Shown here: positions 1 through 12,622 of the stretch, one piece after another
Layout of the letters: each line of letters begins with the position of its first letter
How positions within the stretch are numbered: position 1 is the stretch's first letter
NCBI GenBank assembly: GCA_905182995.1
Contig: CAJJDP010000110.1
Location: 272,110 to 336,109, forward strand
Source: Paramecium octaurelia
Lineage: Eukaryota > Ciliophora > Oligohymenophorea > Peniculida > Parameciidae
Length of the DNA: 64,000 nucleotides
Reading direction: 5' to 3'
Notes under the pieces: model-generated
What the model was told of the DNA's origin: nothing
The model's database searches: none
The model's input: the letters and a program-made list of their open reading frames with translations, nothing else
Position numbers and translations under genes: made by a program

Positions 1-2298
1 CAGGTCTAACAATTAGCAACACATACCTTCAAACTAACATTCAAGTAATATGAGATAATTAATGTTTTTAGGAACTCGAATAAAAAGATAATTTTGCACA
101 CGAAATCAAGCAATTCTCAAGTCACTGTAAGAATTTATAATAAAATCCCATAGGGTAACCAATTGGAAAAGGATTATATGATTGCGTAAAAATTATCAGC
201 TGCAAACATGCCAGTCCCCAAGGCATTATTCTATTGCGGAGATCAATCCATAGTGGGCGTGCCTTTTTATGCAACTGAATATGTTGAGGGAAGACTATTC
301 AACGATAAGAAATTATTGAGTGTTTCTCAGACAGAAAAGAAATTGTTGTTTTAGGAAGTATCAAAAGCCTTGGCTCATTTACATTCTATCAGTTTGAATT
401 ATTTGGGACTTGGAGAATTGGAATCTCAAACTAGTCAATACCAAACACTCAATAAAAAATTATATAACCTATACAAATTACATGAAACCAAGATTTCAAC
501 AAATGTGGAAGATTTATTGTATTGGTTGTCATTAAACTCACCAGTGAAATCAGAATTGGATAATCTTTGTTTGGTGCATGGAGATTTTTCATTATCCAAA
601 GTTGTCTTCCATCCAACTGAACCAAAGGTCTTGGCCATCCTGGATTGGCAATAAGCCTAATTAGGGAATGCATTCATCGATTTGGCTAGTTTTGTCTCAC
701 CCTACTACATCCCTTATTCAAATGGATAACATCAAGTTGATGGATGGTTCGGAATCGAAGAAATAATTGCTCAACCCAATCTCCAAGAAGTCTTATCAGC
801 CTATTTTACAACAAGATCGAGTGAAACTGCTCAAGACATCAATTACCAACTGGTAATTTCATTGTTGAAACAATCAATCGATTAACAAATCCTCTACAAA
901 CAAACTAAAGATGAGAAATATCAAGATAACTCTCATTACATATCCAAAGCAGGTTATGAATTGATATTGAGAATAACTGAAGGAGATCCTTTCGGAATCA
1001 AGTTGAGAGCCAATAATGATGGTTAATTGTGGTCCAATTGGCCAGTTTCAGAAAGATGCAAAAGTTACTACTATAGAATCAAGGATTTTATGAAGGATGA
1101 AATTTTCCCAATCGAAAAAGCCATCTTGGATAAAGCCAGAGCAGTTCCAAGAACAGTGAAAAACAAACCAATTGTAGAAATCGAAGAACTCTAAAGAAAA
1201 GCCAAAGCCGTTGGATTGTGGAACTTATTCATCTCAGATCCCATGTATGGCAAAGGATTAACTAATTTGGAGTATGTGTACCTTTCAGAACTCATGGGAT
1301 TAAGTTATCTTGCTCATGAAGTGTTTAATTGTTTCGCACCAGAAACAGGAAATATCAAATTACTGATTGCCTATGGAACACCACACCAAAAGGAGAAATA
1401 CTTGAAACCATTATTGGAAGGATAATGCAAATCGTTTTTCGCAATGACTGAGAAGGATGTGCCATCTTCAGATCCAAATAATTTCTAATGCACCATCACA
1501 CCTACTGAAGGGGGATTCATTCTCAATGGGGGCAAATGGTTTGTTTCCAGTGCTCCAGATGAAAGAGCCATCTTTGGAATTGTGATGGGTAAATCCTCCA
1601 AAGACATGAGCAACCCCATTGAATCATAATCGATGATTCTAGTTGATATGAACAATCCCAAAATAAAAATTATCAGACAATACTCTGTCTTGGGTTTCTT
1701 CGATGTTCCTCATGGTTATTCAGAAGTTGAATTTGATAATGCCTTCATTCCAAAAGAAAACCTCCTGGGACCCCTTGGAGGAGCATTCAAAATGGCTTAA
1801 GGAAGATTATTGGGAGGAAGATTGCATCATTGTGTTAGACAAATTGGGTTAACTAGAAGATGTCTAGATTTGATGATGGCGAGATCAGAGAAGAGAATCA
1901 TTTTCAAGTAACCATTAAAAGATAATGCTGCCTTCTAAGAGAGATTAGGAGATTTGGAAATTGCATTCTAATCATGCAGATTATTAAGTTTAAATGCTGG
2001 ATTGCTATTGGATTCTGCTGGATCCAGACATTTACATACATTCATGGCTGTCAGTGAATGCAAGGCTCACATTCCCAAGGCTTGTCAATACATCATTGAC
2101 CAATGCATTCAAGCATTCGGTGCCGAAGGAGTAACTGAAGAGCAACCATTGACTCTTGCATACCGTTTTGCCAGAGCTATTAGATTCATGGATGGACCAT
2201 GTGAAATCCACCTTAGACAAATCTCAAGATTTGCCTATGGAAATCACCTATTCAATGATCTAAACAATGCTCAAGGATATGGATTAGCAAAGCTATGA
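1..2298 (+). CDS. APH-like kinase / acyl-CoA dehydrogenase fusion (ACAD10/ACAD11 type), 5' partial
   Basis: The reading frame is already open at base 1, so the 5' end lies outside the window. A 27-nt intron is likely at 45-71 (GTAATA..TTTTAG). The first third is an aminoglycoside-phosphotransferase-like fold: [23 protein letters not shown], then [11 protein letters not shown] and ILDWQ, the expected catalytic and metal-binding region. The second half is an acyl-CoA dehydrogenase: [18 protein letters not shown], and near the C-terminus [12 protein letters not shown] and [13 protein letters not shown]. In animals this fusion (ACAD10/11) works in mitochondria or peroxisomes on 4-hydroxy fatty acids; the same role here is inferred. 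About a dozen in-frame TAA/TAG codons read as Gln. The stop is TGA 2296-2298. Without its N-terminus, a targeting signal cannot be judged. Confidence 0.88.
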
Positions 2299-2476
2299 TT
2301 TATTTAGTAAATAACAAATATATAATTTAAAATATAAATTTTGCACACATATGAATTCTACACTAAATTATATTACACATCAAATCATCTCCTTGTTTAT
2401 TAATTTTACTCGATATAAACTGAGTATTTTATATTAAGTTATTTCCCTTAAATAATTTATTTAAATCATTATATCA

Positions 2477-3609
2477 ATGAGCACAGGACTTGCTAAACCC
2501 AAAAAACTCAAACTTACAGATTATGAAGTCTTTCAAACCTTGGGCACTGGTAATCAATAATTGAAATGCTGAATTTTAGGTTCATTCGGAAGAGTGAAAC
2601 TGGCAAGGAATAAACAAACCAACAAATATGTCGCCTTGAAAAGTCTAAAAAAGGCAGAGATCATAAGACTCAAGCAAGTTGATCACGTGATTAATGAAAA
2701 CACAATATTAGGCAATCTACAACATCCATTCATTGTAAAATTCCCATCATCAATCGTAGGTTACCTTTGAAGGCTTCTGCTAAGATCCAAGATATCTCTA
2801 TTTAGTCTTAGAATTCGTTTCTGGAGGAGAGTTGTTCACTTACTTAAGAAGCATCGGAAGACTCGATACTTAACATGCAGCGTATAATTGTGAGCTAATC
2901 TTAGCTTTTACGGTGCACAAGTTGCCTCAATCTTTGAGTATCTGCATTCCAAGAATATTATCTATAGAGATCTTAAACCAGAGAACTTATTGATTGCAGA
3001 TGATGGATATCTCAAATTAACAGATTTCGGCTTTGCCAAAGTCGTCGAAGGAAGAACCTACACTCTATGTGGAACTCCAGAATACTTGGCTCCCGAAATC
3101 CTGTTGAACAAAGGACACGGCAAAGCTGTCGATTGGTGGACTTTGGGAATTTTAATTTATGAAATGAATGCAGGAATTGATCCATTCTCAGATGAAGATC
3201 CCATGGCTATTTATCAAAAGATATTGAAGGGCAAAGTCAAATTCCCAAAAAGCTTTGATAAGTAACCATTATTCATTAAACCCAAAGGAATGCCAAATCT
3301 TTAGTCAAACATTTACTTGTGGCTGATCTTTCTAAAAGATATGGAAATTTAAAAAATGGTAACACTCTCATTTCTATCCCAAGGCGCTGCCGATGTCAAA
3401 AATCACAGATGGTTTGGAAGTCTAGATTGGAATCTACTTACTTAAAAGAAATTGCCCGTCCCCTACAAACCAGTTGTGAAGTAACCACTCTATTCTCATT
3501 CCCTTTTATTAGAGCTCCCAATGATACATCCAATTTTTCATCCTATCCAGAGTCCGATACCCAAAGTCCTGCTCTCAAACCAGCAGACGATCCCTTCTTA
3601 GAATGGTGA
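2477..3609 (+). CDS. AGC-family protein kinase, PKA catalytic-subunit-like
   Basis: 323 residues after removing six introns (2550-2579, 2735-2759, 2882-2904, 3262-3287, 3359-3383, 3481-3512). The sum is an exact multiple of three. Every kinase landmark is present: glycine loop [22 protein letters not shown] with the ATP lysine, [17 protein letters not shown], and the activation segment [15 protein letters not shown]. The length and start ([19 protein letters not shown]) fit a PKA catalytic subunit with a minimal N-terminus. The tail ends ADDPFLEW, so the usual hydrophobic FxxF end is replaced by FLEW. Introns 4 and 5 end in AAG rather than TAG; those boundaries were chosen because they restore the conserved residues [14 protein letters not shown] and [17 protein letters not shown] or another AGC kinase is possible but less likely. 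Confidence 0.93.
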
Positions 3610-5499
3610 TTAATAGAGCATTATTCATTATAATAAATTCAACTATGTATTCTCATACATAAATAACTATAATAAACTATATAATCAATTAAATTATAAT
3701 AAAATTAATGGGAACTTAACTTATATAACATTTATAAGCAATATTTAATTTAGTCAAGCATTGCTATGCTTACAGTATATTTTAAAACATACTTTCTTCC
3801 TAAGACTCATCTTATACGATTTTAGTTTATTTTGCATTCAAATCAATCAACAACTAGATTCGGTTTAAATAATAAAATATTTAACAGCTTGAAATTCTAC
3901 TGTTAATTATTCAAGCATCTCAAAAAGATCTCTGTACAGACTATCCACAGTATGTTATCATAATAATTTGTTAAAAATGACTTTTAGCATGAATAATTTA
4001 TAATATCATTTATTAATTAATATTTTTATTATAAATCAATATTATTTCTATAATTGGAACAATTATGAAACTATGAAACTCACTTATTCTCCAAAAATTG
4101 TACCTATCCCAAATTCATTGATAAAAAAAATATATTAATATTAATGATTGTTCTATTCTATTTTTAATCAAAACAATTAAATGCAAACGACTAAATAATA
4201 AATTCAATTAATCAATTGTTAAACATCGAATTATATGATATTAATTCATAATTTAAATTCTTCTAATAAAATAATCTAACTTCCTGTTAGTATTAATTTA
4301 ATATTTTATTAATTTTAAGATCCTTTAATTACATTAATACCTCATAAATAAATCTCTTATTATTTTTATTGATAATACTGTTAATGAAATAGGTTGAAAA
4401 TTCTAATATTTAGTTGATTAAGCAATCTTCATATATATTATAAAGATACTTATCACTTTTTGTTTTAAAATTAATTCTTTAAATCTAGGATTGCAATCCT
4501 CATGCAAAGCGTTAGAATTATAAAACTCATTTTTCCATTAATTCATGAAAAATAAATGAGCACAGGGATCATAACTATTAATAATCATTTAATTTTATTG
4601 ATATTAATTGTTGAGACAACGTAATTTTCAGATTAGAATTAAGATTCTTACTGAGAACCAAAACTATTCATCATATCACATTTAATTCCCAAATTCATTT
4701 GATCCTTATCGATTTGTTTGTAAATATATTTATATATATTAAATATCAGATTCTAATATAATTTCTCTTCAGTAATTTAATCACCTATAGATATAATCAA
4801 TGAAAAATGTTCTCTCCTTTAAAGATTAAACTCTAATATGTATTAATTAATCGATGAAATTCTAAATGTATTATATAATTTTATTTTTTATATTTGATCA
4901 TGAATTTTGTTGATGTTTAAAAATTATTTTTGAAAAAATAAATGGATTAGTTTATGAAGTTTTTAAATAAATCTTTTAGTTTAAATAATGTAAAATTTTA
5001 CAGTATTTAATAAATTGATTTATTATAGTAAAAGATCTTTTTAAATATAATGTCTGCTAGTTTCAAAACTTCTCAAAACAACATGATCATTCAATCCTAA
5101 ATTATTTTTGTTGATTAATTCCAATTTATTTTTTCACACATAATTCTTCAACCCAAGTAGAAGTGCGAATATAGAATTTATAAAATTGGCAATGATAGGT
5201 ATTTTAACAAAACTTCATTTCAATATAAAATTAATAAATACTTGTTGCATGAAACTAAGATAAATCTGTTTAAGCTAGCATAAATGACAGCCTATACAAG
5301 AAAAAACTCGTTGTTCATATGAAATCCAGCAGAAATTGCAAAATTTGGAGAACGAATTTTAGCTAAAAAACCCTGTTATGTACTCTAACTTGATGAATGT
5401 GTTATTTATGTTGTTTATTCGATTGGTTTCAAATTTATTTATTGGATTAGATATGAAGGAGTATTACCACTAAATATAGATGTAAATAATAATTATTAA
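3610..5499. other. long AT-rich spacer with one weak ORF
   Basis: No convincing gene was found. Most of the span is A/T runs with TGA in every frame. The best candidate is a + frame from ATG 5050 to TGA 5320-5322 (about 90 residues, Q- and I-rich). The same frame continues after that TGA without a further stop into the start of the next gene at 5500. This may be a 5' exon region, a decayed exon or chance. Confidence 0.5.
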
Positions 5500-7203
5500 A
5501 TGCAATACTACGAGTAAGACATTGAAGATGAAAGTATGAATAATCAAATAACTTCCAGGATCGGATACTTCATAAGACGATTCTCCATTAAAGCGATGCA
5601 TGACAGCTCCTGCCAGGCCTTTGACAGAGTTTGAAGAATTTAAAAGGTATTGCCTATTGTATTAAGTCTGTCTAGATCACCGGAATACGATCTCTTAGAA
5701 AAGGCATACAGACTATCGAGTTAACTTGTTTAGAGAGATTTTCATAAATATGATCTAGACAATCCTGAAGGATAGAAATAATGCAAAAAGTTTTTATAAA
5801 ATCTCGAAAAAATGTGTGAAGTAATTAAATGTAATAACGCAGGTTTATTAGGTTAAGGTTGAATCTCGTGAATATAGGAATCATTTTTCGAAAGCCTATA
5901 AAATCTTATATAAGTAGGATGAATTGTGTTACTTGACTGAAATTCTCGATAGTGCTCAAGAAGGTTCTTTTAAGTAATTAGAATAGGGTTTCCTTATTTG
6001 TGGGTAAACTCTGAGAAATATTCGTTCACTCTTGAAGTTTTGGAAGCCGGAATAAAGTTAGTCGATGCTTTTTATAAAGTGCAGCATGCCATTAGACACC
6101 TATACACAAACACCCTTTAAGAGAGTCCCGATTTCTCAAGGTCTAGTTTGATACTAGAGATTTCGTTTTTGTTAGAAAATTTTGATGATATCTGGGTATA
6201 ATTCGAGAAGGTACTTATGATGAGATTGAATAATAGTTATATGTGAAGGAATTGATGGAGATAGAGGGGAAGGCTCGAAGATTTATATTATAGGCCATTT
6301 AGATAGATAAGGAGATGCAATCAATAGAAATAAGAGAAAAACTAAGAGGAAAGATTTTGGTTACGAGCGAAAGTTATTTGCAATTAAAAACAGCGGTATG
6401 AGAATGTGTATATTGTTAGTTTTGCAAGGTGCTAGCTTAGATAAATTCAGTGGCAAATGTGGAAGGCAAGGGAAGAGATGATTTAGGAGTGAATATTTTA
6501 TTGGAAGCTGAGGGCATAACAAGAAGGGTGACTTAAGAATAATCCAAAGCTGTAAGGAGATTAGCTGATAGTATAAAAATGAAGTATAAAATTATGAAAT
6601 AATAGTTTTAAAAAGTTTAGAGAGTAGATGCGGAAATATGAGGAGAATATTGAGATGGTGGATCCATAGTTGAAGAATAATAGTGAATTAGTAGAGTTAT
6701 TGGTTGAATATGAGACTCAATGGGAGAAGGGTTTGCATTATTTATTGGAGCCAAGAAAATATATTCAATTGATGTTATTTTCGCATATCATTGAGACAAC
6801 AGCAGAGAAGCACATTCAATTTGCAGAATAGTTGGAATGCAGAGATAGTGATATCTTTGTTACAATCCCATGTTTGATAGTATTGAAACATTTGGAAAAT
6901 GAAGACAAGAATATTTGCAAGTATTTTCTGCCCATGTTGGATGATGAGAATTCAAAATTGTATTCATAGTTTGAGCAGTTAAGATAAGACTTTATGAATT
7001 TTCGAGACTAGCATGCAAAATAATACGAATACTATAATCTGATTGAAAAGAGATTGCTAGGTATTGGACAAAGTGATATCTGTGAATAAGTAAACGCATA
7101 GATAGATAGAATTATGCAAAAGATAAGATTATTATCAATAGAAATCTAAAGATATAACGCCATTGAATGGAATCTATTTATTGATGCTGCAATTAATACT
7201 TGA
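5500..7203 (+). CDS. unrecognised helical protein, 510 aa
   Basis: The start ATG was chosen because all seven inferred introns then give one open frame of 511 codons: 5534-5558, 5647-5675, 5821-5842, 5964-5986, 6211-6236, 6396-6419 and 6584-6605. Introns 1 and 3 end in CAG. The protein is mostly predicted helix with charged, amphipathic stretches (SPEYDLLEKAYRLSSQLVQR, FSKAYKILYKQDELCYLTEI, VRRLADSIKMNFKKFREQMR). It has no signal peptide, no membrane segment and no catalytic motif I can name. The length and helix pattern could suit a BAR-like or other membrane-curving coiled fold, but this is only a guess. Intron 4 begins GTTC, not GTA, and is the least certain boundary. Upstream sequence is open in the same frame except for one TGA, so a longer 5' end is possible. 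Confidence 0.7.
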
Positions 7204-7986
7204 TGCTATTACATTAAATGTATTTGTTTAAATTCCTATTCTCTCTTTCTCAAATTGACTAAACTAGTTATCATATTTTCACAACCTATTCCTTTACTTA
7301 CCTCTGGAGCTAGCAAATAATACAAGACATTTTGAACTGCTCTTTTTAATGAATCTTCAGCGACAGTTGCACTTCTCAAATTTATATTTAAGTAATTAAG
7401 TAATTTATATCAAAGAGTTAAATTGTAAATTTCCAAATCTCCCAAAAGCATTATCAAATTGATATAGATTAAAGTAAATTAGGATTGATTATGTTTAAAT
7501 TGATGATCACATTAAAAAAAAGTTCTGCTCTTTCAACTCTATTTTCTCAATACTATTTTCAAGGGGTATGATCAAAAATTAAAATTGAAGTGAGTATTCA
7601 TTATACATAATTCTGTTCTTGAATCACCTACAGTGGTAAAATATAGGATATTCTTGTAAATAAAGGCAGAATCGGCAGTGCAAAAATTCATCCATTTTCT
7701 GATGCTTTTTCATTTTTTTCATCAATTCATTTATCAAGTTTTTTTATTAATTAAGCTCCTTATCTTGTCTCACCTCGATCAAACAAGCGAAAACAAATAT
7801 AACAACGACAACATCAAAGTTGTGCATATTAGTGTCTTCAATGATACCTTGCACTTTAGATTCTAACTAAAATGACAGATACTCCTGATTCAGTATTAAT
7901 AAATTTATCCTTTTTGGATTAACTCATATTCGGACAGATTCAATATTGTATTTATTTGCATATCATATAAAAATTGTTATAAATTA
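7204..7986 (-). other. unresolved minus-strand coding signal
   Basis: Several minus-strand stretches read like protein but cannot be joined with normal introns. One runs from about 7925 to 7640 and includes a hydrophobic FDVVVVIFVFACLIE segment followed by a lysine-rich helix (NLINELMKKMKKHQK). Another, near 7440-7230, reads NLRSATVAEDSLKRAVQNVL. Joining them needs 15-16-nt introns or leaves in-frame TGA codons. This could be a small gene with unusual introns, two small genes, or a decayed gene. Confidence 0.3.
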
Positions 7987-8523
7987 TCAGTATTTTCCTC
8001 TTTGAATCCAATCTGGTTCAAATTTAGTCCTCACTATACCTCTATTCGTTTGAACATTCCCAGGCTAAACATTATTGCTAGTTCGGAACATGATGTCGCA
8101 ATCCTTTGAAAATCGTTCTTGATGGGTTATGTTGGCATATGAATTGAATTAGTCATACATTTTATTTTGTGAATAATCAATCACACTTGATGACCCCTCC
8201 AAGTATCTTCTTATCTTATTTTTTACTATTATTTACTTTAGCATAATTCTTATCAATCTTCCCACTAATCTCTCCTTGTATCCTACCTATTTGAGCATTG
8301 TTCCATTGCATATCTGCAGGGTATAATTCTCGATCTTTTGATTTTATTGCAATAATATTATCACCCTTTAGCTTGAAAATCGGCTTATGAGCACTTTAAT
8401 TTTAACTGCATGAAAGAATACAATAAGTCAATACCTTTTATTTGTCTTTCCTTTCAATCTCAATTGATCATAAAAGTCTCTCTCTAATGATGATAGTATT
8501 TTCAAATGTACATTCAACTCCAT
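7987..8523 (-). CDS. unrecognised small protein, 161 aa
   Basis: The frame runs from ATG 8523-8521 to TGA 7989-7987 with two introns, 8406-8434 (ends CAG) and 8215-8236 (ends AAG); removing them gives exactly 162 codons. The product begins MELNVHLKILSSLERDFYDQ and is hydrophilic throughout, rich in K, N and Q. It has no signal peptide, no membrane segment and no domain I recognise. The middle reads KPIFKLKGDNIIAIKSKDRE and the C-terminus ends EPDWIQRGKY, both looking like selected protein rather than random translation. The N-terminal Met is the first in frame. It lies tail-to-head with the small membrane protein gene upstream at 8713-9258. Confidence 0.6.
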
Positions 8524-8712
8524 ATGTATTCACCGATTTAGATTTCTGATCGTTCTTACTAACTTATGCTTTTAGATAATGATTAGTAATGGCATACAGT
8601 GACTAGGCCCTTTGCTACTTGCCATCTGGGAATATTTAAGTAGGTCCATAATTTTTTAATAATCCAGGTCTCATTACAAATTATAATTTAATTCTGATAT
8701 AAATATAATAGA

Positions 8713-9258
8713 TCATTTTGGATATCCTTGGGGCTGACTTATGGGTATGCCTTATTGTGGGTACACTGGATTGGCTGGATAGGCTTGCACATTTTATGGA
8801 TATTGTTGAGCTTGTTATGGATAGTAGTTTTAGTTCATATATGGAGGATATTAAGGAGGAAGTGGTTGTTATTGTTAGGGCATTGCCTGGTTCTGTTGTT
8901 AAACCCAATCTTAATATTATAAGTTTTAAGCAGGTTGGGCTACAAACTAGGGATTTTAAGCAGGTGGGGCAACAAACTAGGGAGGATACTAGTTTGGATT
9001 TGTTGGAACTTGATGAACAACCACAACATTCTGAGGTGGAATGTCTTCTACCAAGCCCACTAATACTACTCGTCGTCTTCTCATAATTATGGCTCGAATA
9101 ATTGAAATCACGACTAGTACAAAAATGACAAAGAATACGCAATCAAATACTAGGGTAGAACTATAGTTACTTATATTTTCGGTAGAATAATGTGTTGCGT
9201 CTTGGCAGTTGGCGAATCCTAAAAGTAACAATATGGTTAGATTGAATAATTTGTGCAT
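8713..9258 (-). CDS. small type I membrane protein with a Pro/Gln/Tyr-rich cytoplasmic tail
   Basis: Intronless, 181 aa, ATG 9258-9256 to TGA 8715-8713. Residues 1-18 form a signal peptide (MHKLFNLTILLLLGFANC). A short lumenal part with NxS sites follows (ENISNYSS), then one membrane helix (FDCVFFVIFVLVVISIIRAI), a basic stop-transfer RRRR, and a long tail dominated by P, Q and Y with repeated PPQ, YPPY and YPQ motifs. The overall plan resembles Shisa/WBP1-type adaptors, whose PPxY-like tails recruit WW-domain proteins, but I do not claim homology. Most of the tail's Q residues are TAA/TAG, so under the standard code the ORF would appear to stop halfway. It shares a 17-bp divergent spacer with the calpain gene. 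Confidence 0.75.
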
Positions 9259-9275
9259 TGTTTATTTTTTTAATT
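9259..9275. promoter_or_regulatory. 17-bp divergent intergenic spacer (shared start region)
   Basis: The start codons of the minus-strand membrane protein (9258) and the plus-strand calpain (9276) face away from each other across only 17 bases of A/T-rich DNA. Any promoter elements must overlap these coding ends or act in both directions. Confidence 0.55.
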
Positions 9276-11703
9276 ATGAATGCAAATATAACTTAAAAAG
9301 AAATCTCTCCTGGAATCATACTCTTAAAGCATATTCAGCCAGGTCCAGAAATGATATACATTTTTAAAGTGCAATTGAATAGGTTGAATTGCATGGAATT
9401 CATAGCTGACTTTACAGGAAGTGAGAACATTTTGGTTGATGGTTAAAATAAAATGAAGACAATAACAATCATCAATCCATTTGAAACTAAACAAGTAGCT
9501 TAATTGACTATGAAATAAGACTGGAAATTGAAAACAAAATTCAAATTTAGTTTAAAAACAGCGGATAAATCAGTTCAAGCTGAATATTTGAAGGAAGATC
9601 AACTGCAGTTGAAATTGGAAATCCAGGATCAGATGAAGTAACTATATCGTTACCCATTTCAATTAAAGGAAGTTCCTGAAATACTTAGGTACTTGAAATC
9701 TCCCTTTGTTGACCCTGAATTTTTGCCGGTGGATGTATTTAAACAAAACTATATAGTCAAGTATATTCGGAGATGAAGAGGCCGAATTGGACACATTAAT
9801 CCAATGGAGAAGACCAAGTGCCTTCTTTCAACTTAAAGATGCCAATAAAAGACCAGAGATATTTTTCGACAAGATAGAGCCCAATGATATCAAATAAGGG
9901 GCATTGGGTAATTGCTGGTTTCTGTCAGCACTGTCATCACTTGCTGAAAGACCTGCATTGGTGAAGAGACTCTTCGTAACCATGATAACTAATTCACTTG
10001 GAGTCTACAGAATCAAGATTTGCAAGAATGGCGAATGGGTATACGTCACTATTGATGATCTATTCCCTTGTTATCCATTGGGGGCTCCCATATTCTCAGC
10101 TGCTCATGGCAATGAATTGTGGGTGCTGTTGTTAGAAAAGGCATATGCTAAATTACATGGAAGTTACTTTGCACTTAGAGAAGGTCTGTCTGGGGAAGCC
10201 ATGGTTGATTTGACTGGTTGTCCAACAGTAGTTTATGGATATTCTGAGTTATAATAGATGTGGCAGCAATTATTGTAATATGATCAAGAGGGTTATTTGA
10301 TAAATGCTTTCACAGAGGGTAACGACACCCAGAGTGAAGGATAGAGAAAGGAATCCTCAGCCGATAATATTGGTTTGATTCCTGGTCATGCTTACTCAAT
10401 ATTGCAGGTGAAGGAAGCAAAAGGAAATAAGTTAATAAACATTCGTAATCCTTGGGGTAATTTTGAATGGAAGGGAGCTTGGAGTGACACATCTCCTTTG
10501 TGGACTTAGGAGATATAGAATATAGTTAATTTCGTTAATGATAGCAATGACGGTCAATTTTGGATGTGTTGGAAAGATTTCTTGACTTATTTCAAAGGTG
10601 TGAATATATGCAAGGTGAGAAATTGGGAAGAAGTGAGAATCAAGGGAAAGTTCATTAAAGTGACTGACATAAATGACAACAATATTGACGTTGTACTTAG
10701 CAAATGGTATTATTCATTTGTCATTGCAAAGTCAACCAAAGTCATTATGGGAATCCATCAAGAGGATGAGAGAATCAGAGGAGTCAAATTGTTAAGACCT
10801 TATTTAGATATCGGTTTGACTCTTTTCAAGCAAACAGAGAAAGGATTAGAATTACTTGCTTAAACCATCACCAAATAAGATAGACAAGTGCAATTGGAAT
10901 GCGATTTGAATCCTGGTGTCTATATTGTAGTACCAAGAACAAGTGGATTATATTTATATGGAGAAAACAGTAGTCTAATCAATCTGTTGAATAATGATGG
11001 GTCTATTCATCCCTTGCTTTATTCGACATTGAGTGATATCTTCAGAAAATTTGATATGTTGCTGCTCAGAGAATTAAGTTTCATAGAGTTCAAAGGAATT
11101 TATGATTGTTTGGAGAAACAACTAGATCCAGAGTATTTCAAGTAGATGCTTACTAAATACACTTCTACAGAAAAAGGAATTACTTTCACCGGATTTGTTG
11201 AGTTCTTCATTGATCAAATTAAATAACTAGGGGTTGAGACTATCTACAGATGGCTAGAGAAATTAGGATATGATAAGAATCTCAATTCTATAAAAAGTAG
11301 ATGTTTTATCTTTACTGCTCATTCATCTATTGAGATATCTGTAACAGTCAGAGATGCCATTAGTACTGATTTGAATAATAGAGTGCATGTCTTTGCTACC
11401 ACATTTCCAGATCAATATCATTAGATTGAAAACATCAAAACTGAAAGAGAAGGCATCAGAGTCATCCAATGTTATAATCGTCATTCTGATACTTTTTGTA
11501 TCATTGCCATTAATGATCAAACATACCCAATTGAATGCTTCCTTGATCTCACTCTATGTAAAGGCTTGATTGTTTCCACTAAGACTTCGAAAGTACTAAA
11601 ACGATTAGACTCAGGCTAAATGGAAACCATGATCCATTTTAGATCAAACAGAATTCAAAAATTAAAATTAGCCATTCAAGTTAAGTGGCAACCTGTTTAA
11701 TGA
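9276..11703 (+). CDS. calpain-type cysteine protease (C2 family)
   Basis: 801 aa with one intron (9735-9756). Residues about 1-165 are a beta-rich N-terminal region I cannot assign. The CysPc domain then starts at about residue 180. The catalytic triad is intact: Cys in QGALGNCWFLSALSSLAERP, His in LIPGHAYSILQVK, Asn in LINIRNPWGNFEW. Downstream regions (about 430-600) resemble the calpain beta-sandwich (YSFVIAKSTKVIMGIHQEDE, NPGVYIVVPRTSG), followed by a helical part (FIEFKGIYDCLEKQLDPEYF) that may be an EF-hand-like remnant without clear calcium loops. Calpains cleave cytosolic substrates in response to calcium. No membrane segments are present, unlike the large membrane calpains of some ciliates. 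The stop is TGA 11701-11703. Confidence 0.95.
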
Positions 11704-11751
11704 TAATAATAATCATAAATCATGGAAAAAAAAAATTACTTATCATCATCA

Positions 11752-12622
11752 TCATCGCTATTTTTCAATAACAAAACTAGTGTTGCAGTAATTATTGTTA
11801 AGACAAATTCTGGACAGTCCCTTGAATAAAGGACTGGAAGTATGAGTGGAAGCATAAGTGCTACGTTAAGCACTTTTAGAATTCTTTGTCCTTTCAGTCT
11901 CCTTAAAAAGCTTATTGCAATTATCTTATAACTTTATAATACTTTCTTCCTTCTCGATCATCTATATCTTTAATCTCTCCATGTCTATCTTGCCCTATTG
12001 TATTATTTTTAATTGATCCTGTATCTACAATCTCAACATTAGCAAATCCTCAGAATGCTATTAATTCTCAGCTTCCAACATCTTGATATTCTGAATCAGA
12101 TCGTAAATGTGTCCCTACAATTTCTTGTTGCATTCTTATAACACATAAATCTGCGCTAAATTTTCATAACAACCATTTGTACATTTATAGGAATTCGTCT
12201 AATTTATCAGCTATTTGTGAGCCTTCAATTAACCATTCAGTTTCATCATATCCTAGTAGTTTTAAGCATCTCTCCTCAAACTCTCATATTCAGCTTTCGA
12301 TACTGAACTAAATAAGCATTGTTACATACTTCTAACTGTATCATCTTTCAACTCTACTATAGAATCCTAACTCAAGTGGCGGTTTGTGTTGTTGGTTGGA
12401 TTAGTGGTGTAGTTTTCATCCTTTTTGCAACTAGAGAAGAAATAGTATGCCTTAAATAATAATCAATTCACTTACTTCCTACTGAAACTCAGGGGACTAT
12501 TCGCTTGAATTAACATCACCGAATGAAGGTATTTCAAGAGTTTTTAACTCAGTTTTTTTTGTTTCACATGGCTAAAACAAATCATGAATTTAAGTCTATG
12601 TTAAATATATGTTAGAAGACAT
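11752..12622 (-). CDS. coiled-coil protein, 281 aa
   Basis: ATG 12622-12620 to TGA 11754-11752, one intron 12451-12475 (GTAAGT..TTTAAG, AAG acceptor). The removed length gives 282 codons. The N-terminal 50 residues are S/T/P/Q-rich. Residues about 90-250 form long heptad-like helices (LLMLRLQIQDQLKIIQQGK, MERLKIQMIEKEESIIKLQD). No catalytic motif, signal peptide or membrane helix is visible. Such proteins are common in ciliate cortical and basal-body structures, but nothing here shows a location. It lies tail-to-tail with the calpain, 48 bp apart. Confidence 0.72.

Noticed and set aside
1-2298. Many in-frame TAA/TAG codons that might suggest a pseudogene
   Set aside because: They occur in nearly all recognisable genes here and always where Gln is acceptable, so they reflect genetic code 6.
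8681-9142. Minus-strand 153-codon Ser/Cys-rich ORF and plus-strand ORFs over the same span
   Set aside because: They are shadow frames of the membrane protein 8713-9258, which has a signal peptide, one membrane helix and a Pro/Gln tail in its own frame.
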